Assembly: GCF_011090385.1 (NCBI RefSeq)
Contig: NZ_SEWW01000010.1
Coordinates: 1-64,000, forward strand
Reading direction: 5' to 3'
Length of the DNA: 64,000 nucleotides
Source: Aquirufa beregesia
GTDB lineage: Bacteria; Bacteroidota; Bacteroidia; Cytophagales; Spirosomataceae
Each line of letters starts with the position of its first letter. Position 1 is the stretch's first letter. This document shows positions 8,982 to 16,895 of this stretch, piece after piece. The notes beneath the pieces were generated by a model that searched no databases, was not told the origin of the DNA, and worked only from the letters and a program-made list of their open reading frames with translations. The position numbers were made by a program, and so were the translations under genes.

Positions 8982-9890
8982 CTATTTTGATTTAACTTGA
9001 AATGGAATTAGTACTTGTGTTTCTTTGATTGGCTTTTTATGAATTAAATCTAATGCCAAGGCAATAGCTTGGGCTCCTTGTTGTTCGGCATTTTGTAAAA
9101 TAGTTGCATCTAAGGTTCCTGCATCCACTGCTTTAATAGCATCACCTATACCATCCACGCTAACCACCAGTACTTTATCTTTTTTCTTAGCATCCACTAA
9201 TGCCTGCATAGCTCCTAGTCCCATTTCATCATTATGTGCAAATACCCCTTGGATTTGATCTCCATAAGATTGTATCCAATTTTCCATTAAAGACATGGAT
9301 TTGGCTCGATCCCACTCTCCAGTTTGAGTAGCTAATAATTTCAAATTAGGATATGCTTTTAAAGCCTCAACAGCTCCACGTTCACGATCTATCTGAGCTG
9401 CTTGCCCCATATATCCTTGGATAATCAAGATATTGCCTTTACCATTCAATTTCTTCGCCAAAAAATCGATGGCCATTTTAGCCGATTCGGCATCATCTGA
9501 TCCCACCCAAGCATCCGGTTTTTCTTTGGTGGAAGAATTGACATTAACGATGGGAATTCCTGCTTTTTTAGCGCGTAATATAGCTGGAGAACTAGCCTCA
9601 AATTCAGCTGGATTTAGTATAATAGCGTCAACTTGTTGACTGATAAAATTCTCTACTTGCTCCACTTGCTTCAATGCTGAGCGTTCCGCATCCACAACAA
9701 TTAATTCTACATCAGCCTCTTTGGCATGCTTTTCTAAAGACGCGCTTACTTGCTGAATGAACTCATTTTGTAAACTCAACATGGACACTCCAATGACGAT
9801 TTTTTTCTTTCCACCCGATTCTTTATTTCCACAAGCCCAAGCCAATGCCGCCACTAAACAAATAACTAAAATGCGTAAACCAATTTTCAT
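8982..9890 (-). CDS. Sugar ABC transporter substrate-binding lipoprotein (RbsB-like)
   Basis: The 302-residue protein has a lipobox L-A-W-A-C20 and a periplasmic-binding fold of the ribose/galactose class (I-V-I-G-V-S-M then Q-V-E-Q-V-E-N-F-I-S-Q-Q-V-D-A-I-I-L-N-P, and later G-V-F-A-H-N-D-E-M-G-L-G-A). That class binds pentoses, hexoses, inositols or related small sugars. The permease lies 1 nt upstream and the ATPase before it, giving a full importer (ATPase-permease-binding protein). The substrate is not readable from sequence, but the surrounding oxidoreductase, isomerase and epimerase genes say a sugar or cyclitol. Confidence 0.9.
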   Translation of the reverse strand: MKIGLRILVICLVAALAWACGNKESGGKKKIVIGVSMLSLQNEFIQQVSASLEKHAKEADVELIVVDAERSALKQVEQVENFISQQVDAIILNPAEFEASSPAILRAKKAGIPIVNVNSSTKEKPDAWVGSDDAESAKMAIDFLAKKLNGKGNILIIQGYMGQAAQIDRERGAVEALKAYPNLKLLATQTGEWDRAKSMSLMENWIQSYGDQIQGVFAHNDEMGLGAMQALVDAKKKDKVLVVSVDGIGDAIKAVDAGTLDATILQNAEQQGAQAIALALDLIHKKPIKETQVLIPFQVKSK

Positions 9891-9891
9891 A

Positions 9892-10839
9892 TTAACGTTT
9901 CATTTTTTGATAAACACTATCCAATACTACTGCTAATATAATGATTCCCCCCATGACAACTTGTTGCCAATAGGCAGAAACATTTAATAAATCCAAACCA
10001 TTATTAATAACTCCAATGAACAAGACTCCCAAAAGTGTTCCAGTCATACTTCCTTTTCCTCCCCGAGTACTGGTACCTCCGATAATCACTGCGGCAATGG
10101 CATCTAGTTCAAAACCTAATCCAGCATTAGGCTGACCTGTATTAATCCTGGCTGATAACAATATTCCACCTAAAGCAGCGAATATCCCACTAAGGGTATA
10201 CACCCACCATTTAACTTTGGCAACAGGTATCCCCGCCACCCAAGCAGCTGTTTCATTTCCTCCTATGGCGGTGACATAACGTCCAAATACCGTTTGTGTT
10301 AATACGAAATGACATACGACATAAGTGCCTACTAGGAACAATATAGGGATAGGTATTCCAACAAGATCTCCATTACCCAAATAATTAAAGGATTCGGATA
10401 AATCAGACACGGGTCTACCGGATGATATAATCAAAGCCGCACCTCGAGCGATGGTCATGGTACCTAAAGTCACGATAAAGGGGGGAACTTTTGACAATAT
10501 GACTGTAAAGCCATTCATAGCTCCCATCAATGCACCTACTCCTAGCGCCATCAATAAGGCTAAATACACATTTCCTCCATCTGATTTGGCAAATAAAGCA
10601 GCCACTACACCCGCTACGGCTAACATGGAACCTAAAGACAAGTCGATCCCTCCTGAAATAATCACAAAGGTGACACCAAAGGCTAGAATGGCATTGACCG
10701 AAACTTGATTTAAGATGACCAAAAGGTTGGTATCCGTTAAAAAGCGAGGTGTCAAACTAGAGATTAACACACACATCAAAATCAACGCAAGAAAGATTCC
10801 TCCTGACTGACTCCCAATAAGTATTTTTTTCAAATTCAT
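9892..10839 (-). CDS. Sugar ABC transporter permease (RbsC-like)
   Basis: The 315-residue inner-membrane protein has about eight to ten hydrophobic segments and the family signatures F-V-I-I-S-G-G-I-D-L-S-L-G and A-V-I-I-G-G-T-S-T-R-G-G-K-G. It would form the homodimeric pore for the RbsA/RbsB-like neighbours. It lies 7 nt downstream of the ATPase gene, which indicates translation from one mRNA. ABC sugar importers of this class are unusual companions of a SusC/SusD pair in Bacteroidota. Confidence 0.92.
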   Translation of the reverse strand: MNLKKILIGSQSGGIFLALILMCVLISSLTPRFLTDTNLLVILNQVSVNAILAFGVTFVIISGGIDLSLGSMLAVAGVVAALFAKSDGGNVYLALLMALGVGALMGAMNGFTVILSKVPPFIVTLGTMTIARGAALIISSGRPVSDLSESFNYLGNGDLVGIPIPILFLVGTYVVCHFVLTQTVFGRYVTAIGGNETAAWVAGIPVAKVKWWVYTLSGIFAALGGILLSARINTGQPNAGLGFELDAIAAVIIGGTSTRGGKGSMTGTLLGVLFIGVINNGLDLLNVSAYWQQVVMGGIIILAVVLDSVYQKMKR

Positions 10840-10846
10840 GTGCTTA

Positions 10847-12352
10847 CTATTTCATAGCATAAAACATAATCTCTGCTGGATTGGTCTCTTCTTTATTCAA
10901 ATTGGCTGTTTGCTTTCCTTTGGAAATAACCAAAATCCGATCACTCATATGCATCAATTCTGGCAAATCGGAAGAAATTAAAATGATGGATTTACCTTGT
11001 CGACTTAATTCTGCCATCAAGGTATATATCTCAAATTTGGCTTGCACATCAATTCCTCGGGTGGGTTCATCCAAAATTAATACGTCAGGAACATGTTGCA
11101 ACACACGACCGAAGACTACTTTTTGTTGATTACCTCCACTCAAATTCATCACCTGTTGACCTACTCCTTTAGACTTAATGTTCAGTCGGGCAATATGGGC
11201 AGATGCTATTTCTTTCTCTTTAACTTTATCCAGTATACCCCAACGCTGACAGCTTAGCAGAGAAGATAACGTTATATTATGCTGAATGGAAAATTCGGGA
11301 ATAAATCCCATTTCTTTTCTGTCCTCACTCACATAGCCTATACCTTGCTTTATCGCATCTTGAGGGCTTTTAAACGAAACAGACTTGTTTCTCCAAATGA
11401 TTTCACCGCTTTGAGGACTTAATAATCCAGCTATGGCCTTACCTATATCTGTCCGTCCTGCTCCAACGAGTCCACCAAAACCTAAAATTTCTCCTTGATG
11501 CAAATCAAATTCAATGTCTTGAAATAAGCCAGGAATACCTAGGCCTTTTACTTGTAAACAAATTTCTCCTTTTTGTACTTCCCGGTGAGGGAAAAACTGA
11601 TTCATTTCTCGACCAACCATTTGTTGGACTACCTCCTGCTCTGTACATTCCTCCCGACATTTGGAAGAAATCAAATAACCATCCCGCAAAACAGAAATTC
11701 GATCTGAGAAGCCAAATATCTCCTCCATTTTGTGGGAGGTAAATAAAATACTAACTCCTTCGTTTTTTAATTTATTAATCAGACGCCTGAACAAGGTAAT
11801 TTCCTTTTCTGACAAGGATGAAGTAGGTTCATCCATCAAAATCAAATGGGCACGCTGGGATATAGCCCGCAATATTTCTACTAATTGTTGTTCGGCAATC
11901 GACAAATTCTTGACCAAAGTGCTTGAATCTAAGGGGATTTCACAATCCGACAATAATTCCAAGGTTTGTAATTGGGCATTTTTCTTCCTTTTCCAAGGCC
12001 AGAATCCCAATTCATGCTCTCTCCCCAAAAATATATTCTCAGCTACGCTTAACTCGGGAATCAACATCAATTCTTGATGTATCATGGATATTCCTGCATC
12101 CATGATTTGCTTCAAACTTTGCTGCTGCCGTTTTTGACCAAAAAAAATCACCTCCCCATGGTCAGGAGAGATGATTCCTAATATAGTCTTCATTAAGGTA
12201 GATTTCCCTGCCCCATTTTCACCCACCAAAGCGTGGATTTCACCAGGATACAAGGATAAATCAATGGAATGTAAAATGGGAGTTCTCGAATAAGCAATAG
12301 ATACTTGTCTGAGTTCTAAAACTGGTTTCTCTCCTTCCACCCTACATTCCAT
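10847..12352 (-). CDS. Sugar ABC transporter double ATPase (RbsA/MglA-like)
   Basis: The 501-residue protein has two fused ATP-binding domains. The first has a full Walker A (G-E-N-G-A-G-K-S-T, about residues 44-52), a signature around L-S-I-A-E-Q-Q and Walker B L-I-L-M-D-E-P-T. The second has the usual altered P-loop G-L-V-G-A-G-R-T, with L-S-G-G-N-Q-Q-K and L-I-L-D-E-P-T-R. This arrangement and length are typical for the ribose/galactose/inositol class. It starts 8 nt after the oxidoreductase stop. It powers import through the permease encoded next. Confidence 0.93.
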   Translation of the reverse strand: MECRVEGEKPVLELRQVSIAYSRTPILHSIDLSLYPGEIHALVGENGAGKSTLMKTILGIISPDHGEVIFFGQKRQQQSLKQIMDAGISMIHQELMLIPELSVAENIFLGREHELGFWPWKRKKNAQLQTLELLSDCEIPLDSSTLVKNLSIAEQQLVEILRAISQRAHLILMDEPTSSLSEKEITLFRRLINKLKNEGVSILFTSHKMEEIFGFSDRISVLRDGYLISSKCREECTEQEVVQQMVGREMNQFFPHREVQKGEICLQVKGLGIPGLFQDIEFDLHQGEILGFGGLVGAGRTDIGKAIAGLLSPQSGEIIWRNKSVSFKSPQDAIKQGIGYVSEDRKEMGFIPEFSIQHNITLSSLLSCQRWGILDKVKEKEIASAHIARLNIKSKGVGQQVMNLSGGNQQKVVFGRVLQHVPDVLILDEPTRGIDVQAKFEIYTLMAELSRQGKSIILISSDLPELMHMSDRILVISKGKQTANLNKEETNPAEIMFYAMK

Positions 12353-12360
12353 TTAAAAAA

Positions 12361-13518
12361 TTAACAAGGCCACTCTACGTTCGTATCCTTCCACTGTTTT
12401 TGCTTAGCAGAATCAATGACAGCCTCACACACTTTTTGTGTTTGTAAAGCCTCACGGAAGGTAGGTGAACAAGGCTCTCCTTTCTCCAATGATTTCAGGA
12501 AATCAGCGGCTTGATGTACAAAGCTATGCTCATAACCAATGGATAGACCTGGAACCCACCATTTGTCCATGTAAGGTTGGTCGCCGTCAGTTACTAAAAT
12601 CGATTTCCAACCACGGACATTGGATTCATCCGAATGATCATACATTTCTAAGCGGTTCAAATCATGTAAATCCCAACGAAGAGAAGCATGCTCTCCATTG
12701 ATTTCAAATGTATAAAGCGCCTTATGTCCACGAGCATAACGGGTAGACTCAAATAAACCTAATGAACCATTATCAAAGTGGCAGTGAAACAAACATGCAT
12801 CATCAATACCCACTTTTTGAACTTGTCCAGATTCTGTATGTACACGTTCCTTAATGAAAGTTTCCGTCATAGCAGAAACATCGGTGATTCCGCCATTGAT
12901 CCATAGAGCTGTATCAATACAGTGAGCTAATAAGTCGCCCGTCACACCTGAACCAGCTGCTTCCACATCTAGACGCCAAGTACCAGCTCCACCTTGAGGT
13001 AGATCAGGACTAATGGTCCAATCTTGTAAGAAGTTAGCACGGTAGTGAAAAATACGGCCTAATTTACCAGAATCAACGATTTGTTTGGCTAAAGTAACGG
13101 CAGGCAAGCGACGGTAGTTATACCAAACGGTGTTTTTCACACCAGCTGCTTCTATTTCCTTCACCATTTCTTCTCCTTCTGCTAGAGTTCTAGACAAAGG
13201 TTTTTCACAAAGAATCATTTTGCCTGCTTTGGCAGCGGCAATGGCGATTTCTGCGTGAGTATCGTTAGGAGTACAAATGTCTACCGCATCAATATCATCA
13301 CGGGCAATTAATTTGCGCCAATCTGTTTCGTAAGAGGCATAGCCCCACTGTTCAGCAAACGCTTTCACTTTCTCCTCATTACGAGAGCAAACTGCCTGCA
13401 TAACAGGCTCATAAGCCAAATTGGGGAAAAAGTTGGTAATACGGTTGAAACCGTTGGAGTGGGTTCTTCCCATGAAGCCCGTTCCTATTAATCCTATTCT
13501 TAATTTCTTCTTTTCCAT
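12361..13518 (-). CDS. Gfo/Idh/MocA-family NAD(P)-dependent oxidoreductase
   Basis: The protein is a soluble sugar or cyclitol dehydrogenase. It has an N-terminal Rossmann fold with G-L-I-G-T-G-F-M-G and the family motif C-E-K-P-L (Lys of the E-K-P motif), then a C-terminal alpha/beta domain with [14 protein letters not shown] supplying the conserved Asp/His. The ATG at 13518 is chosen; a TTG 6 nt further up also reads in frame. It sits between the TIM-barrel isomerase and the ABC importer, so it probably acts on the imported compound or its isomer, either oxidising a hydroxyl or reducing a keto sugar. Confidence 0.9.
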   Translation of the reverse strand: MEKKKLRIGLIGTGFMGRTHSNGFNRITNFFPNLAYEPVMQAVCSRNEEKVKAFAEQWGYASYETDWRKLIARDDIDAVDICTPNDTHAEIAIAAAKAGKMILCEKPLSRTLAEGEEMVKEIEAAGVKNTVWYNYRRLPAVTLAKQIVDSGKLGRIFHYRANFLQDWTISPDLPQGGAGTWRLDVEAAGSGVTGDLLAHCIDTALWINGGITDVSAMTETFIKERVHTESGQVQKVGIDDACLFHCHFDNGSLGLFESTRYARGHKALYTFEINGEHASLRWDLHDLNRLEMYDHSDESNVRGWKSILVTDGDQPYMDKWWVPGLSIGYEHSFVHQAADFLKSLEKGEPCSPTFREALQTQKVCEAVIDSAKQKQWKDTNVEWPC

Positions 13519-13539
13519 TGTCAAATATATTTCAAAATT

Positions 13540-14571
13540 CTAAGACCAACCATGGGCATTACGCACCTTAATCATGGTAGCTAAAATATCGTTCCACGTT
13601 TTTTGTTGTAACATTACTTCATTGCTGAACATACAACCATCCCAACAAATATGTTTGAATGCTTTGGTCAATTCACCTTTTTCATCACGAAGCCAAAATC
13701 CTGCATCTTCAGCCACCACTAATTTTCCATTAGGATCAGTAGCTTGGCAGTGTCTTCCTGTTTTATCATGGCTACCTGTTCCGTGAACAGTACCATCATT
13801 TTGTGCCACGTGGAAGTCGATGGTCCATGGACGAAGCGCCGCTGTGATTTGACGTAAAGCATCTTTCAATACTTCACGATCAGACCAATCATACCCTTCT
13901 GGTAAAATACGATCTTCTGGAGAATTGTATCCCATGGTATACAATAGAGTATGTGACATATCCGCTTGAAAACCAATGTTTTTACGATCTACTGCTTCTA
14001 ATGTGGCTACCATCTGACGCCAAGAGTGCATCCCCCCCCAGCAAATCTCTCCCTCAGCGGCTAAGCGCTCGCCATAATCAGCCGCTACATCACATGCACG
14101 TTGGAATGTTTCCACAATTTTTTTGGAATTACCCACGGGATCTTTCGCCCAATCAGACACGCCACTAGCAGAATCAATACGAACAATACCATTCGGGCGA
14201 ATACCCATTTCACGCAATGTTTGACCTATTTCACAGGATTTTTTTACCATGTCTACGAAAGTATCTTGATCTGCTTTAGAACCAATAGCTGGTCCCCCCC
14301 AAATAGGAGCAACCAAACTACCTATTTCTAAACCGTGAGCTGCTACTTTTTCCGCCAAGCGTTTGGCTCCCTCTTTACCTGAATTAATGTCAAAATGCGG
14401 ATCAAATAAACCCACATCTACTCCATCAAATTTCACGCCATCTACTTCTGCCGCAGCCGTCATTTCAAGCATTTGATCTAAAGAAATAACGGGTTCGGAA
14501 TCAGGACCCTTACCCACAATGCCAGGCCAAGTGGCATTGTGCAATTTTGGATAATTATGTATTTGTGTCAT
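13540..14571 (-). CDS. TIM-barrel sugar isomerase/epimerase (AP endonuclease 2 fold)
   Basis: The 343-residue cytosolic protein belongs to the xylose-isomerase-like TIM-barrel superfamily. V-D-G-V-K-F-D-G-V-D-V-G, A-A-E-G-E-I-C-W-G-G-M-H-S-W (metal-binding Glu), F-Q-A-D-M-S-H-T (Asp, His) and I-D-F-H-V-A-Q-N-D (His, Asp) mark the metal centre at the C-terminal ends of the strands. Members include IolE/IolI, tagatose epimerases and 3-keto-sugar-processing enzymes. It is flanked by an oxidoreductase and a PMI-like cupin at gaps of about 20 nt, hence one operon. The exact reaction is unknown. Confidence 0.85.
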   Translation of the reverse strand: MTQIHNYPKLHNATWPGIVGKGPDSEPVISLDQMLEMTAAAEVDGVKFDGVDVGLFDPHFDINSGKEGAKRLAEKVAAHGLEIGSLVAPIWGGPAIGSKADQDTFVDMVKKSCEIGQTLREMGIRPNGIVRIDSASGVSDWAKDPVGNSKKIVETFQRACDVAADYGERLAAEGEICWGGMHSWRQMVATLEAVDRKNIGFQADMSHTLLYTMGYNSPEDRILPEGYDWSDREVLKDALRQITAALRPWTIDFHVAQNDGTVHGTGSHDKTGRHCQATDPNGKLVVAEDAGFWLRDEKGELTKAFKHICWDGCMFSNEVMLQQKTWNDILATMIKVRNAHGWS

Positions 14572-14593
14572 TTGTTCAAATGGTTTATATCAA

Positions 14594-15802
14594 TTATAAA
14601 GTTAAATCAGGATTGCTTGGACCAAAATGCTTCAACATCACGATTGGGTCAGTAGAAGAATGGTTAGTAATCACTACCCCTTCTTGAGCTGCTTTTTCAG
14701 TTACAAAGAATTCATCATTAGTCAATTGTCCGTAACGAATCATCGCAGGGGTCTCCACATTCCAAACACCCATTTTACCGTGACCTTGCATCATGATTAG
14801 GCCATAAGCAGCTGCATCTTTGATGGTTACGGTTTGACCCGGGAATACGGTTAATTCTTTGGCAGAGAATGCTTCTGAACGGTAGCAAACCCATTTCTCT
14901 GAATATCCTTCTTTGGCCATTTCTGCCTCATCTTTCACAGGAATTGGAGCCATGAAACGAGTTTCCAATAAATTAGGATTGGTATTCAAATCCCAGTCAA
15001 TCACTTCCATTAATTGGTCATAATTTCCAATTTCTTCTTTAGGAGTTCCATTCCACAATAATTCTTCTGGAATGATTGCTTCATTCACTAAAGATTGATA
15101 CATAGCAAAAACGTCAGAAGCTTTCTGAGGCTCATAGGTACAAAGGCTACCAGGAGCATGTAACATTCCTGGAGGCACATCCCAACCTGTTCCTGGAATT
15201 AAAGGGAATGCTTGAGAGAACATGGTGATTTTATTATCTCCCTTGGTGAAATTCTGCAAACATTCTTTGATTTGTTCCTTAGTCGTTCCTGGAGCGATTC
15301 CAAAGAAAGTATATGGAAAATCTCCACCATGGTTATTCAATTGTGGAGGAAAATAATAGGCCTCAGGCTTACCCAATTGACCAATTTTAGCCGCATGCTC
15401 GTCGTTATGGTGAATGTGGTGAGGTAAAGGACCCATGTTATCAAAAAACTTGGAATACATAGGCCAAGACTTATATTCATTCCAAAGACGATCACCAATA
15501 ATTTGGCCACCTAATTCTTCAATGACATCCTTCAACAGGATTTGTTCTTCATTTCCACCTTCGGAATAAACTACTGCACTAAGGCCTTCATTTTCTCCCG
15601 TTAACGGACCATTTTTAGCAGGGGTAGTAGATGATAACCAACGCTCATCAATTCCTCCTCGCACTCCTCCGAGTACATAATAATCATCTGGATGCAATTT
15701 AATACGACGACCTGGAACACAAAATGATCTTGGTACCCAAGTTGGCGCTAAACGCAATATGCCCTTTCCTTGCTCTAGGGCTTTTTCTGCTTTATTTTTC
15801 AT
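14594..15802 (-). CDS. Cupin sugar isomerase, phosphomannose-isomerase-like
   Basis: The ~402-residue protein contains P-H-H-I-H-H-N-D-E-H-A followed by G-K-P-E-A-Y-Y-F, resembling the Q-x-H-P-N-D and K-x-E-M motifs that bind zinc in type I mannose-6-phosphate isomerases. A later P-P-G-M-L-H-A-P-G supplies the further His. The double H-H pairs differ from the classical enzyme. The C-terminal third carries a second cupin-like domain. The start is set at the ATG before K-N-K-A-E; a TTG 12 nt further up is in frame but less likely. It probably interconverts an aldose and a ketose in the pathway of this operon; non-phosphorylated substrates such as mannose or lyxose are possible. Confidence 0.7.
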   Translation of the reverse strand: MKNKAEKALEQGKGILRLAPTWVPRSFCVPGRRIKLHPDDYYVLGGVRGGIDERWLSSTTPAKNGPLTGENEGLSAVVYSEGGNEEQILLKDVIEELGGQIIGDRLWNEYKSWPMYSKFFDNMGPLPHHIHHNDEHAAKIGQLGKPEAYYFPPQLNNHGGDFPYTFFGIAPGTTKEQIKECLQNFTKGDNKITMFSQAFPLIPGTGWDVPPGMLHAPGSLCTYEPQKASDVFAMYQSLVNEAIIPEELLWNGTPKEEIGNYDQLMEVIDWDLNTNPNLLETRFMAPIPVKDEAEMAKEGYSEKWVCYRSEAFSAKELTVFPGQTVTIKDAAAYGLIMMQGHGKMGVWNVETPAMIRYGQLTNDEFFVTEKAAQEGVVITNHSSTDPIVMLKHFGPSNPDLTL

Positions 15803-15818
15803 AAGAATAGGCAATCTT

Positions 15819-16880
15819 TTATTGTATAAAATTAGTTAATTTCTCTGTTTGTTTTTGTTGATCTAAGACTTCTAAAGTCACCGAAAAACGTTTACTCGCT
15901 CTGGGGGCTAAAAACACCAACGAGCCTTCTTCCCTAGCTGCTTTTTGGCCAATGGGAGGGTTTGTGCCAGGTTCAATTCCCGTAACATATTCATCCTTTC
16001 CCCAATGTTGCCAATTGGTTAAACTAGGCAATTCTCTTTTGTCGTAAGACATCTTCACTCCTAGTCCTAGCTGTTCATTGTAAAGTCCGCAAACAACTTG
16101 ATGTTGCGCATCAGTAGCGGCATCAATAAAGGCCACTTCTTCTCCCCCACCCAAATGGATATCCAATGGGGCTGGACAAGTTTTGTAATCATTTCCTTCC
16201 TTGAAAATCAAAGCATCTTGAGTTCCCTCAAAACGGTATTTCCAAGTTCCTTTCGCCACAATCTTGGTTCCTTCGTCTACAAGAGGCCAGCCAAAATTAA
16301 AGTGATATAATAACATCAAAGGGGCATCCATATTGCCTTCATTGACAATTTCATCTTCAATTTTCAGAAATGCTTCCCCTAATCGACCGGAAATCGTTCT
16401 TTTTAATGTCAAACATGGTCCAAAAATCACATGCTGACGAATAATACCTGAAATACTCATGTCTAATTGACCCGAATGAATATCAGGTTGTACAATGGAA
16501 GTAATTTCAGCGATTTGATTACTGATTTTTCCATGAATACCACGAATCCCAAACTCATCTTGCTCTGGGCCACCTACGTGGTCCAAACCACAGGTAGTCA
16601 GCAATCCTCCGCCAAAGGTGCGTAACCAGTGCAGCCCCTGATCAGACAGGGGCTGTGGACTGGTAATGCCTGCATGGGAAATCCATGCTAAACTATTCTC
16701 TTGGTAAAAGGCCTCGGCAATATCCATGCCACGATCTAGTACAATTTTGTAGCGAAATCCCGCTCCCGTATCCATCCAAGCAATTCGAACGCCTCTACCT
16801 GCTCCGTTATCTAATGTGGAGGTTTCAATGCCTCCGAGTTGCTTGTGATTGGATATTTTATCTTTCCAAGGATACGTCAT
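15819..16880 (-). CDS. DUF4432-family aldose 1-epimerase-like protein
   Basis: The protein has the galactose-mutarotase beta-sandwich signature of the DUF4432 group: V-L-D-R-G-M-D-I-A-E-A near the start, W-L-R-T-F-G-G-G-L-L-T-T-C-G-L in the first third and L-Y-H-F-N-F-G-W-P further on. The family is thought to equilibrate sugar anomers or act on related sugar acids. The ATG at 16880 is used; the longer TTG frame to 16895 would abut the upstream gene. It is likely cytosolic, since no signal peptide is seen, and in one operon with the cupin (gap 16 nt) and the cytochrome gene (gap 15 nt). Confidence 0.8.
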   Translation of the reverse strand: MTYPWKDKISNHKQLGGIETSTLDNGAGRGVRIAWMDTGAGFRYKIVLDRGMDIAEAFYQENSLAWISHAGITSPQPLSDQGLHWLRTFGGGLLTTCGLDHVGGPEQDEFGIRGIHGKISNQIAEITSIVQPDIHSGQLDMSISGIIRQHVIFGPCLTLKRTISGRLGEAFLKIEDEIVNEGNMDAPLMLLYHFNFGWPLVDEGTKIVAKGTWKYRFEGTQDALIFKEGNDYKTCPAPLDIHLGGGEEVAFIDAATDAQHQVVCGLYNEQLGLGVKMSYDKRELPSLTNWQHWGKDEYVTGIEPGTNPPIGQKAAREEGSLVFLAPRASKRFSVTLEVLDQQKQTEKLTNFIQ

Positions 16881-16895
16881 CTTTTTTCTATTCAA

